A DNA stretch of 64,000 nucleotides from Marsupella aquatica. Lineage: Eukaryota; Marchantiophyta. Shown here in pieces: positions 1 to 9,761 of this stretch. The number at the start of each line of letters is the position of its first letter. The first letter of the stretch is position 1. A program made the translations under genes and the position numbers. Below the pieces are notes generated by a model. It did no database searches, was not told the DNA's origin, and saw only the letters and a program-made list of their open reading frames with translations. The DNA is taken from positions 23,870,001-23,934,000 of the forward strand of contig OZ316895.1 in assembly GCA_973895155.1 (NCBI GenBank), given 5' to 3'.

Positions 1-26
1 TGGGACTTGTACCAGTATGCACATAT

Positions 27-550
27 AGCATGCTCATCCTGGAACATGCTTTATTTTTTGTCTTGTAGTGATCTGAAAGTAAATAAAATATAAGAGCATA
101 GAAGTGCTATTATATAAGTAAAGTGTCTACCAAGAAAAGCACAGTGACCAAGAAAAGATACAGTCAAACGATGCTACGATGTGTGGACTTACCTCAGGGT
201 GCCTTATGAATGACACTCCTTTCAATAAAAACCATAAACCTAGGAAAGAAAAACATGAGGAGAACTTAAGAGGCTATGCATTCATGTTCTTCAACATCAT
301 TTCTCTCACTTGTGGTGGTGAAGCCTTTGGTTTCATCTCTAAGAAAACCCATATTGTGAAAGGGGGCTGCCAAAATAAGTTCAAAACACTCTAGAATACC
401 TAAAACTAAAGGGGTCTAAAAATTAATTAAAAATGTATAGAATACAAAGGCTGCCCCTTGATAAGGCAGATTGAAATGAAAATACATGATACAAAAATCT
501 GAATAAGACAAAATCTGAAATGTGCATTCATCATATAGCAGCTTCACCTA
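27..550. repeat. Diverged long direct repeat, copy 1
   Basis: This segment resembles 11095-11690 in the same orientation. Both begin with the same ~30-base stretch around 'tagcatgctcatcctggaac', share a middle block ('gacactc...accataaa...tagga'), and end with a shared block around 'gaataagacaaaat' and 'gcattcatcatatagcagct'. There are many substitutions and small indels, so the duplication is old. I see no coding potential and cannot name a transposon family. The two copies bracket the whole transposon cluster. Confidence 0.7.
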
Positions 551-559
551 CACGATAAT

Positions 560-960
560 TGCCCTTTCCCTCACGCTCCAGCTGAGATCGCCTCCGCCAA
601 CCTTTCACGCCCTTGGTCGAGCCCCAGTCCACTGCGAACCCACTTCCTTGAGCTCCAAGAACTCAAACTCTCTCGTTCCTTGACTATATAATCTTGTCTA
701 ACCTCGATGCCCGAGAAAGTGTGTCCTCCCCAATCCATCTAACCTTTAAAAAACATGTATCCCCCCACTTTCCAACACGACCCAAGCCTAAGATCGCTCC
801 AGAAACCCAAAGTGTAAACACACCACCAACGTCGCCTTTCGCCTTCAGTTCTTGCTCAGCTCAAATCTTACATTTTTGTGATCCAGCTCACGAAAGTTCT
901 AGCCCTTAGTGAAGAAGAAATTATCTAATTAAAGTGCACTCCTCATGTCTTTAAGAACAT
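560..960. other. Pyrimidine-rich unassigned stretch
   Basis: This stretch is rich in C and T on the + strand, especially 550-870, with short open frames and no recognisable domain. It may be decayed gene or transposon sequence. Nothing further can be supported. Confidence 0.4.
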
Positions 961-974
961 TCCAACAAACAAGT

Positions 975-1205
975 AGTCCACAAGAATACATGAAATCTTA
1001 ATTTATTGAACTCTAGACCCACTGGCTATGCCAAATCTTCACAATACAAGCTCTATCTATCTCTCAATTCTTCCACCACAAGCAAACACTGCTTGGATAT
1101 ATAGTGTGCAACACGACTAGCCTAACCAAGTCTGCGATTAAGGTTAGCCTCCATGCCATTCTAGTCATAACTCTAGATCGACCTAAGAGTAAATACCTAA
1201 TAGTT
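975..1205 (-). mobile_element. Diverged solo-LTR relic of the copia family seen at 7096-10182
   Basis: Several landmarks match the intact 421-bp LTRs in the same order: a 'tgaactcta.acccactggctat' block, a 'ctatctatctctcaa' block, 'tatagtgtgcaac' and, at the end, 'cctaagagtaaatacc'. The 18-bp minisatellite typical of the intact LTRs is much shorter here. No internal pol sequence adjoins it, so it looks like a solo LTR or an LTR fragment from an older insertion of the same or a sister family. The ends are approximate. Confidence 0.6.
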
Positions 1206-1209
1206 TCAT

Positions 1210-2058
1210 GAAGTATCCAATTCAATTGTGTCTCAAGGTTCCCACTTATTTTCTTTGAAGTGAACCCATCATGCCCCCCAAACTGTAGAGTTTCTTTAAT
1301 GCATTTAATGGAAGTCTTACAAATTATTCTGGAATAGCTTTAGAATTTTTCCTAATCAATTTTGAGCATTATTGAAATTTTTTTTAAAAAGTTAAATTGT
1401 AAAAATTGTAAAAAATAGAGTTAAATACAAAAAACTATGTTATTTTTAAGGTGTTTATTACCCAAAAACTTTGCGTGTGATATGAGACCCCGTAGCTAAC
1501 AAGGCCTGGAGAATTGTGCAATACATAAGGGCTCCAGGTATGAGCCAAACACTAAAGAATATGACATATGAGACGTGACAACACATATGGGGAAGCACAA
1601 ATGCAAATTGTGATGCAATCATTGGGTTGTGCTACAAGTTAGACCAATTCTAGAGGATTAACATGGTACTACCTCTCAAGGGGGCCAATACCAACCAAAA
1701 GAATTGTTGGCCTTGTTACTTCACTCTTCCATCAAGTCTATTTGAGACTTCGCTCTCCTAGGTGACTTCTGACCAGCAGGTTTGAGGTTCATCCATGATA
1801 TGGCATTTTTGCTCCAATTTTAGGTTTGAATTCTGCTAAATGTTGGCGCTTGTAACAAACTTTGTATGAATCATGAAAAAATACGGCTAGAATACAATAC
1901 TTACTTGTGATTGACAATATGTATTGGAAAACTTGCATGCCCCATGAAGGATGTCTTTGCAAGATAAGCACACATTGTATGCCCAAATGAATCAAGGTCA
2001 ACCACCCAAATGGGAACAGGCAACTCCTACATTTGGCAACATTGGCACTTACCGTAGA
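1210..2058. other. Intergenic, no gene seen
   Basis: AT-rich DNA with homopolymer T runs near 1380. No ORF shows a recognisable domain. It ends at the target site of the Mutator-like insertion. Confidence 0.5.
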
Positions 2059-2068
2059 CAATCCCAAA
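2059..2068. repeat. Target-site duplication of the Mutator-like element, left copy
   Basis: The 10-mer caatcccaaa lies immediately outside the left inverted repeat and is repeated exactly at 6770-6779, immediately outside the right one. Duplications of 9-11 bp are typical of Mutator-superfamily insertions. Confidence 0.88.
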
Positions 2069-2603
2069 CCGTTTTTTACTATCCTGTCCCCGAAACTGGT
2101 CGTTATTGTTAACTCGTCCCCAGACTATTTTTATTACTAGGCTGTCCCCCTTTTCGTATACTGGTTAGCTTAACCAGAGTTCTTAACCCGAGTCCCTTGG
2201 GATTGGTCGCTCGCCATGTGGCAAGGCGCTATTGGGCCAGCCGTAACTCGGTTGGAGGTGACCTAACCCGGGCCCGAGTAGGGCTTCTCCTCCCCCCAGG
2301 CACATCGCAGCCCGACAGAGGGCCGCCCGGTCCTCCCTACCCGCAAAATCCCCCTCGATGACACTCCTGAGTGGCCCGACGTTGTCTCCCCTCCCCCTTT
2401 GTTTTTTCCAAAGAAAAACACAGGCAATGTTTACACATTGCCTTTGTGTGTACACAGTCGGGCCTTGAAGCTGCCGAGTCGGGCCTAGATTGATCGAATG
2501 CAGTAGTTGCGGCTCACGAGGGGAGGGTTGGGGCGAATGTGAGAGGATCGCCATTGAGAGGGCGAACTTACTAGCCGCAGTTGGGAGGGCAAACGGATCA
2601 ACT
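2069..2603 (+). repeat. Left terminal inverted repeat of the MULE
   Basis: The inner end lies near 2603, where similarity to the reverse complement of 6235-6769 fades. Reading inward it contains 'gttttttactatcctgtccc', then a GC-rich core around 2200-2400. The open frame across 2183-2554 exists in both repeats only because they are copies of each other, and it is not treated as a gene. In MULEs the long repeats normally hold the promoters of the internal genes and the transposase-binding sites; that role is inferred here. Confidence 0.88.
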
Positions 2604-2926
2604 CCAAGTAAGTTCCTGAATGTTCACAGATAGATTTTCTGGCGATTTTCTTGAACAACGTCTATTCAATAAGGTAGCGCAACAATCAAGGGAGGGAGAA
2701 CATATATTGGGCTATCGAATGCTTTACGTACGTAGGAACAAAGTAGGGTTGTTGGGGCCGTTGTTACTGCTGCTATTGTGAAGAACCTGGACATTCGGCT
2801 TAATATGTTACTCCTGCTGTTTTGATCGACTCCAAGTAAGTGTTCTACTTCCGAATTGACAAATGTTGACTCTGTTATCTTTCACAAGGCCTGCTTGTTG
2901 ATGCTTAAGCCCTCATTGTAATTGCA

Positions 2927-4881
2927 ATGCTCTATGCTTCAGGGAACATGGAATCAGTACAGGAACTGAAGCTGAAATTAGGCAGGACATTTGAGAGTTG
3001 GGAGGAGTTAAAGAGAGCCATTGTGGATGATGGAGTCAAAACAGAGAGAGTTTTAGTCACACACAAGAAGGACCACAAGAAGTGGAAGCTAAAATGTCGG
3101 ATGAAACATAGCAGCCATGGGGAGAAACAATGTCATTGACAACTAAGGGCAACCAAAAAATCAAGAACTGAAACAATAACCATCACCTGCACTCACCTGG
3201 AACATACATGTGAGGCTGTGGACCATTATAGACGTAGAATGCACTCAAATTCAGACAGGCTAGCTGACAAAATATTGGATATCATTCAGAAAAATCGACA
3301 GACCAGACCTGCATCCTTGAGAGATACAGCTCAAGCATTAGTTCACCCGGACATCAAATACCACACTGCATATGCCGCAAAGAGGAGGTGTCTAACCCGT
3401 CTAGATGGAGACCAGACTCAGTCCTTTCACTTAATACCTGCCCATTGTCACCATATCCTAGAACATGATCCAGGGGCCGTAGCAAAGTACAGAGCTCCTC
3501 AAGGTCGATTGGATATGCTTTTTGTTTGCCCTTCAGCTTCTAGGGAATCCTTTTGTCATTGCAGGCCAATGATTGCATTGGATGGCACCCACACACGGTG
3601 CATGTACCCTGGAATTTTGCTTCTGGCCACCACACTGGATGCCAATAATATCGTTATTGTGCTGGCTTACTCTTGGATGCCATCAAAAAATGAAGCAAAT
3701 TGGATGTTGTTTCTGAATTTGTTAAGAGATGCAATTCCAGATTTGAGCAAGCCAGGCACTGTTTTCATTTCAGATAGGGAGAAAGGTTTGAGTGATGGAG
3801 TACCAGAAGTTTTCCCACATGGGCATCGAGCATATTGCACTTGGCATCTTGCAGAAAACGTGCACAAACACCATGGCAAAGAAATCAGGAAAATGTTTGA
3901 GAGCTTGCCATATGCTGTCACTCCAACAAAGTACAGTGCCAAGTTACAACGGATCGAAGAGAAGAGCAAAGCTGCTGCTGACTACATTAAAAAAACAGCA
4001 GATGCAAAATACTATTCCAGAGCTTTTTTTCCCATTCGAAGGTAATAGTTTGCATAGTCAATTCAGCAATTTCATGTGTCTGAATTTGGATTGCATTTTA
4101 TTATACTGAATGATAGTGTTGGATCGAAATGGTTGAAAATATTGTTTTTGATCATAGATGGGGCCATGAGACTTCACAACAAGCTGAAAGTAGCAATCGT
4201 GCTTTGAAACTACAATGGTAGGAGGTAACCTTGAACATGTCATGTCAAATTTGGGATTACATCATGCTAAAATACTTTGAGGAAAAGGAGTTGGTTGTAG
4301 GAATCACAACTCCTTTCCCTCCCAACATAATGGCAGCATTGAGACAGGTGGAGGAGAAAGCAACTCATCTTACTGCCCACCCTTCAACTCACTCTGAGGT
4401 GAGAATTACTAATGAACGGAACATTCAATACATTGTGCAGTTGGATCCACATTGGTCTTGCAGCTATGGTGACTTTCAGGACTTGCTTCTGCCATGCATG
4501 CATGCCTGACGGGCCTTGACCAGGCTATACAAAAAGCATTATGATTATGTGTCACCACTATATAGCTCAGACACCTTCAAAAAAACATATGAGACTCATC
4601 TACCGGCTTTGATAAGGAGTGACTTGCTGCCTGATCCCAATTGCGGGCCACCATTAAAGAAGCGTCAAAAAGGGCGTCCAACTGAGAGAGCGAGGATGAG
4701 ATTTGATGATGAAGAAGTTTGTAGACTACCTCGGAAGTGTGGAGTTTGTGGTGACCGAGGCCATGACAGACGAAATTGTCCCAATCGTGCGAGTGCACGA
4801 GAGGCAGTGAGATTATCCAGGCAGCAGGTTACTGGTGATGCGACATTGGACTCAGACAAATTTCTGGACCTGGATACTTAG
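2927..4881 (+). pseudogene. MULE transposase (MuDR-type), two exons, three in-frame stops
   Basis: The protein would catalyse cut-and-paste transposition of the element in the nucleus. A single frame runs from an ATG at 2927 (or 2948) to 4041, then an intron 4042-4157 (GT-AG), then 4158-4881. An N-terminal MuDR DNA-binding region ('GRTFESWEELKRAI') precedes the catalytic core, with aspartates in IALDGTHT and FISDREKGL and a CTWHLAENVHK motif. After it come a SWIM-like zinc motif (FQDLLLPCMHA) and a C-terminal zinc knuckle (CGVCGDRGHDRRNC) next to the basic stretch KKRQKGR. The frame is broken by TGA at 3137-3139, TAG at 4222-4224 and TGA at 4507-4509, while the reading frame is otherwise continuous through all domains. 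All three stops could arise from C-to-T or G-to-A changes, as expected of methylated, silenced elements (inference). Confidence 0.88.
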
Positions 4882-5425
4882 AACGACAGTGTGCACGGAA
4901 GTGATAGTGGTGACGAGATTGGTGACAGTTAGGACTCTAGCTCCCTTGCACAGACCAATAACATTGGTGGTAGTCACACTATTGTTGGCTGGGGAACACA
5001 TGAAAATTGTGAAATTAGTAGTTTCTCACAATTGCTAGCTACAGTAGAATCTCAGGCAACAGATGTTTGAAGTATATGTCAGCATTGTATGTGTCTTTTG
5101 CACATGAGGCACTCACCTTTTTCACAATTGAGGGGTATGAAATACATATCCACAACACACTATCTCTGTTTTGCTACAAGTTATAACAATGGAAAACATA
5201 ATTTCTTGAGCACATATTCTTTCTCTTTTGCAATGGAAACGAATCTGTGTTGTGGACAGAATTCTGTTGAATTCAGACAGCACAATTTGAGAAGAGTGAA
5301 TAAAAAATGACAGCGTTTGGGAGATTTTTTTATTACAAAACCATAGCTTTACATTGATGCATTGCTACATTCCTAGCCAAAAGATGAGTTGAAACAACAC
5401 AGGTTTCCTCTACATATGAGGCAGT
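4882..5425. other. Spacer between the convergent MULE genes
   Basis: The stretch between the transposase stop and the stop of the convergent ORF. It has only short open frames and presumably holds both 3' untranslated regions. Confidence 0.5.
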
Positions 5426-5998
5426 CTACAGCTCCGACAATGCCCAAGCACCCCTTTTTTTCAACCCCTTCTGCATAAAGTCCATTGCCTCGGCCCTGGT
5501 TTTGAAGGACTTAAACTTGCAGTCACTAAAACCATAGACTTGTTTCTCACATTCATCCCATGTCCCATAAATGCCTGGCTGAAATCCATGCACAACTGCA
5601 TAGAATTTATGCTTCTGCCCTGGTTTCCATGTGGAATTTGGGCCCTCAATATAGTTCACTTCTGAACCCGGTGAGTTGATTTCTTCCTTAAGTAAGATGC
5701 CTGAGCCCTGGACATTGGCGTTGGTCCCTGATTCAGTACTGATGAACTCCACCTTTTGGGTTGAGTGTTGATTCTGGGGATTTGTCTGCTCTTCCAACAG
5801 GTGTGCTGGAAGCTCTGGTGCACTTGGTTGAAGCTTTGGAGCTGCATTAGATGTTGAATCAAATGTCTGCAAATTTATGTATAGGTGGTCCCGAGCACAG
5901 TCGAGCACATCTGAGACCCTACGAAAGAAGGTGCCCAACATTGCCAGGATTGCACAAATGCAGATCAATAAGAACTGAATGATAGTGCTAAGCTTCAT
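5426..5998 (-). CDS. MULE-borne membrane-anchored protein with RNase H1-type hybrid-binding (viroplasmin) domain
   Basis: Intact 190-codon ORF convergent with the transposase and wholly inside the element. Residues 1-28 form a hydrophobic segment (MKLSTIIQFLLICICAILAM) followed by FFRRV, which fits a signal anchor or single membrane helix with a basic stop. Residues ~45-125 are polar and Pro/Gln/Ser-rich. Residues ~130-178 match the RNase H1 N-terminal hybrid-binding domain, also called the caulimovirus VI or viroplasmin domain: KFYAVVHGFQPGIYGTWDEC, then QVYGF, then FKSFKTRAEAMDFM. That fold is known to bind RNA:DNA hybrids and dsRNA. No RNase H catalytic domain follows; the protein stops 12 residues later. 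A role in transposition is unknown. It might be captured host sequence or an element-encoded accessory factor. The domain call is firm; the membrane topology is a prediction by eye. Confidence 0.82.
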   Translation of the reverse strand: MKLSTIIQFLLICICAILAMLGTFFRRVSDVLDCARDHLYINLQTFDSTSNAAPKLQPSAPELPAHLLEEQTNPQNQHSTQKVEFISTESGTNANVQGSGILLKEEINSPGSEVNYIEGPNSTWKPGQKHKFYAVVHGFQPGIYGTWDECEKQVYGFSDCKFKSFKTRAEAMDFMQKGLKKRGAWALSEL

Positions 5999-6234
5999 TG
6001 CTTACGTTCCTGCCCTTCTCCACTAGAAATTGATCCTTGAACAACAACAGCGAGAAGCAACAACAACAACCCGACTTTGTGCTCAGTCCTTCACAGCACC
6101 ACCACCAGCAATAGCCATAGCTACTTCACCCCAGTGCTAAAACATTCCTCGCACATCTGCTCTTGCAGGACTGTCCTTCCACAGTTGTGCTAACATTCAG
6201 GAAGGAGCTTGGATAAGCGAGAGTCGATCCACTC

Positions 6235-6769
6235 CCCGATCCACTCACCCTCCCAGCTGCAGCTAGTAAGTTTGCCCTCTCAATGGCGATCCTCTCACAT
6301 TCGCCCCAACCCTCCCCTCGTGAGCCACAACTACTGCATTCGATCGATCTAGGCCCGACTCGGCAGCTTCAAGGCCCGACTGTGTACACACAAAGGCAAT
6401 GTGTAAACATTGCCTGTGTTTTTCTTTGGAAAAAACAAAGGGGGAGGGGAGACAACGTCGGGCCACTCAGGAGTGTCATCGAGGGGGATTTTGCGGGTAG
6501 GGAGGACCGGACGGCCCTCTGTCGGGCTGCGATGTGCCTAGGGGGAGGGGAAGCCCTACTTGGGCCCGGGTTAGGTCACCTCCAACCGAGTTACTGCTGG
6601 CCCAATAGCGCCTCACCACGTGGCGAGCGACCAATCCCAAGGGACCTCGGGTTAAGAACTCTGGTTAAGCTAACCAGTGTATGAAAGGGGGACAGCCTAG
6701 TAATAAAAATAGTCTGGGGGATGGGTTAACAATAACGACCAGTTTCGGGGACAGGATAGTAAAAAACAG
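6235..6769 (-). repeat. Right terminal inverted repeat of the MULE
   Basis: Reverse complement of 2069-2603 with scattered substitutions. It starts near 'tcccagctgcagctagtaag' and ends at the outer 'gtaaaaaacag'. It lies about 240 bp upstream of the - strand ORF start (5998), so it probably contains that gene's promoter (inference). Confidence 0.88.
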
Positions 6770-6779
6770 CAATCCCAAA
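6770..6779. repeat. Target-site duplication of the MULE, right copy
   Basis: Exact second copy of caatcccaaa, directly outside the right inverted repeat. Confidence 0.88.
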
Positions 6780-7090
6780 TTGCTCGTCTTTTCAGGCATG
6801 ACACGTAACTTGTGATGAGAAACTCACACTAGGAAGAACACTCCTTTGGACTCCATGATTACGGAATACTAAACATTCCCACAGGACAAAATCTTTATAT
6901 ATTTTAATTGAGATATACCATGTTTGAGTGGGAGGGGAAAATGAAGTACTTGCATAGAAGGTGGGAGGGGCAATAATCAAGGAGGGCTTTTTTCTTTCTC
7001 AATTCTTGCCCCTCCGATCCCCCCTTTTCCACCCAATGGGATGGGGCAAGGCAAAATAAAGGTTTTAGTTCTTTGTTTTCCATAATAGTG

Positions 7091-7095
7091 TCTCC
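7091..7095. repeat. Copia target-site duplication, left copy
   Basis: tctcc lies directly before the TG of the left LTR and is repeated exactly at 10183-10187. Five bp is the usual length for copia integrase. Confidence 0.85.
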
Positions 7096-7516
7096 TGTTG
7101 AGCATAGACGACGATCGCAACGGCAAGCCCATGAACCATCCAACGCACAATAGTCGACACAAGAGATACGTGGTTCACCTCCTTGAGGCTACGTCCACGG
7201 GAACACACAAGAGAGCTTTACTGAACTCTAAGCCCGTCGGCTATACCGAGTCTCCACAGTGTAAACTCTCCCTATCTCTCAAGTGGCTCCATAACAATGA
7301 GCCTTGGTTCTACCTCTCCAAGCACACATGCCTCTTATGATATAGTGTGCAACTTAGTTGTACCTAACCACATAATTGTACCTAATCACGTAGTTGTACC
7401 TAACCACATAGTTGTACCTAATCACGTAGTTGTACCTAACCACGTAGTTGTACCAACCCACGTTGTTGTACCAACCATGTCATACCTAACCTAGACGTAA
7501 GAGTAAATACCCAACA
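7096..7516 (-). repeat. Copia 3' LTR
   Basis: Left LTR on the map, which is the 3' LTR because pol reads on the - strand. It is bounded by tgttgagcat and acccaaca. It contains the 18-bp minisatellite. Confidence 0.9.
7352..7485. repeat. 18-bp minisatellite within the LTR
   Basis: About seven tandem units of the form gttgtacctaaYcacRta. The same array occurs in the other LTR at about 10018-10151, with a few transitions between the two. It also explains the spurious VVPNH-type repeat ORF across it. Confidence 0.85.
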
Positions 7517-7535
7517 ATCTTCCCCTTGACTCTGG
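7517..7535 (-). promoter_or_regulatory. Copia polypurine tract
   Basis: On the - strand the sequence caaggggaagat lies directly inside the 3' LTR. It is the expected primer for plus-strand DNA synthesis. Confidence 0.75.
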
Positions 7536-7707
7536 TCTAGGGGAGAGTAATACTGCCAATGTATATGATCCCTCAGCGGGAAGTTCTGGACAGAAACCAA
7601 ACCGGTTTCCCTCTCTAACTAGAGCAAACCAGAACTAAGCCGTAGCCTAATACATAGGAATGAGAAAGAGCATATATCAGTAATTACAATGAATGTTTAA
7701 GAAAACT

Positions 7708-9761
7708 CTACTTGTGATGCAATTGCAAAACCTGCAATACGTCACGGTGTCTAGAGAAACTCTCCAAAGGAATCACTTTGGTAAATGCGTCAGCCGGGTT
7801 GAGTTTACCATCAATCTTGACTAGCTCAAACAAATTATCAGACACAGCCTGCCTGATAAAATGGTACCTGGCGTCAATGTGCTTCACTCTGCTGTCCATC
7901 ACCTGGTTCACAGCAAGGTGGAGCGCACTTTGACTATCACAATGGAGCTTCACATTCCCCTGTGGCAATCCCATTTCAGTGATAAGTCTATCCAACCAAA
8001 TCGCTTCCTTTGCTGCTTCCGCAGCTGCAACATACTCCGCTTCTGTAGTAGATTGAGCAATACACTTCTGCAAAGTAGACCTCCAACTTATGCATCCACC
8101 GCCAAGTGTGAACACGTATCCTGTTGTTGATCTCCTTCGGTCCAAATCTTGTCCATAGTCAGAATCTACATAGCCAATCAATGATCTAGCATTCTTTGCA
8201 TTCGCATCAAATAAAAGACCATGATCCACGGTACCCTTCAAGTACCTGATAATCCACTTCACTGCTTCCTAGTGTACCTTCCCTGGATTCGACATGTACC
8301 TGCTCACCTTGCCCATAGCCATGGCAAGATCAGGTCTAGTGCAAGTCATCAAATACATGAGACTCCCCACTGCCTTGTCATATGGAACCTTTGACATCAA
8401 CCCCTTCTCTGTGTCATCCGTAGGACAGAACGCTGATGATAACTTGAAGTGTGGAGCCAACGGGGTACTTACTGGCTTGCTATTCTCCATGTTGAACCTT
8501 GCAATTACCTTCCTCGCATAACTGCTCTGCGTCAACCATAGCTTGCCAGCCTCCAAGTCCCTAGTGATCTCGATACCCAAAATCCTCTTAGCTGGCCCTA
8601 AGTCCTTCATCTTAAACTCTGCACTAAGCAGTGCCTTGAGCTTAACAATCTCAGACCTATCCTTGGCTGCAATTAGCATGTCATCCACATAAAGTACTAA
8701 AACAATGAACCCAAAGACAACATTCTTCACCGGTTTCAAATACACACAAGGGTCAAATACACTTCTGTGAAAACCTTGTGACCGAATCCAATCATCAAAC
8801 CGCTTGTTCCACTGTCTTGGTGATTGCTTCAACCCATACAAGGATTTCAGCAATCTGCAAACCAATTCCTCCTATCCTCTCTTCACAAAACCTAGCGGTT
8901 GTCTCATGAAGATCACCTCTTCCAATGTGCCATAGAGGAAAGCTGTGACAACATCCATCTGATCTAGGAGCAGACCAAACATTACAACAAGTACACACAA
9001 TAGTCGTATTGTAGAGTACTTAGCAACTGGTGAGAAGACCTCATTATAATCCACACCTTTCTCTTGTGTGAATCCCTTTGCTACCAATCTAGCCTTGTAG
9101 ACCTTCGATCCACCTCCTATGGAATTATCCTTTAGCTTGTAAATCCACTTGCTGTCCACCACTTGCTGACCCTTAGGCAGCTTAACAAGCTCCCAAGTTT
9201 TGTTGTCCTTTAGTGACTGCATCTCCGTTTGCATTGTTGCAGTCCACTTCTGCTTCTCCTTTGAAGCACTTGCCTCATGAAATGAAGAAGGTTCTCCTTC
9301 TTCCAAAATTAACGCATCACCCTCATCATCAGCTGTAAAATCATCCTCTTGCAGTTGAGATGAATCAACCCACTGTCCATACCTTGATGGAGCGCGTACA
9401 GTGCGACCAGATGTTCTTCTAGTCGATGACTCCGGTTGATCTGCGTGTGCTGGTACAATTTGAAGCTCAACAGCATCCACTTGCTGCTCACCAGCATCAA
9501 CAAACTCCTCTGGTTCCTCTGGCACAGGAACCAGCTCCATAATTGGAGCAACTCCTTCTCTCCGGTCATGCACCTCATAACCAATCTCCCCCTCAACGAG
9601 ATCCGGGATAGGAGATTTTCCTTTGTTAGTACGGGAGACCTGAGTATTCTCCTCCTCCTTCAATAATCTGGATTCATTGAAGGAAACATCCCTACTGACA
9701 ACGAGCTTACAGGCAATAGGATCCCATAGCCTATAGGCTTTCACACCGCTCTGATACCAAT
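7708..9761 (-). pseudogene. Copia pol remnant: integrase C-terminus, reverse transcriptase, RNase H
   Basis: In one continuous frame on the - strand the remnant encodes the integrase C-terminal GVKAYRLWDP and VVSRDVSFNE motifs, then copia reverse transcriptase (QMDVVTAFLYG, SLYGLKQSPRQW, the catalytic YVDDML) and RNase H (SLIGYVDSDYG, HCDSQSALHL, VKHIDARYHFIR). Two TAG stops break it, at 8872-8874 before EELVCRLLKS and at 8269-8271, where the family usually has Trp in HWEAVKW. The frame also stays open rightward through the primer-binding site into the 5' LTR. Gag, protease and the integrase core are absent, so the copy cannot move alone. Confidence 0.9.
9747..9760 (-). promoter_or_regulatory. 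Copia primer-binding site (initiator Met tRNA)
   Basis: On the - strand ttggtatcagagc lies one base inside the 5' LTR. This is the standard plant copia primer-binding sequence, complementary to the 3' end of initiator Met tRNA. The usual untranslated leader and gag start should follow, but integrase C-terminal codons do instead. Confidence 0.88.

Larger units (their letters stand above)
2069..6769 (+). mobile_element. Mutator-like element (MULE), 4.7 kb, complete ends, two convergent ORFs
   Basis: The element has terminal inverted repeats of about 535 bp, the exact 10-bp flanking duplication caatcccaaa, a transposase gene with the MuDR/MULE domain order on the + strand (2927-4881) and a second, convergent gene on the - strand (5426-5998). 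The outermost bases are ccgttttttac on the left and ctgttttttac (reverse complement) on the right. The two repeats match closely over their length, which suggests a fairly recent insertion. The transposase frame holds three stop codons, so this copy is probably not autonomous, whereas the second ORF is open. The maize element MuDR also carries two convergent genes (mudrA and mudrB), but the second ORF here shows no resemblance I can see to mudrB. Confidence 0.92.

Noticed and set aside
2183-2554. 123-codon - strand frame, with a near-identical 133-codon + strand frame at 6283-6684
   Set aside because: They lie inside the two terminal inverted repeats and exist because those repeats are copies. 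Composition is GC-rich without a domain. Not genes.
7297-7494. Repetitive VVPNH-type frames in both LTRs (also at 9963-10160)
   Set aside because: Translation of the 18-bp minisatellite whose unit length is a multiple of three. No coding evidence.
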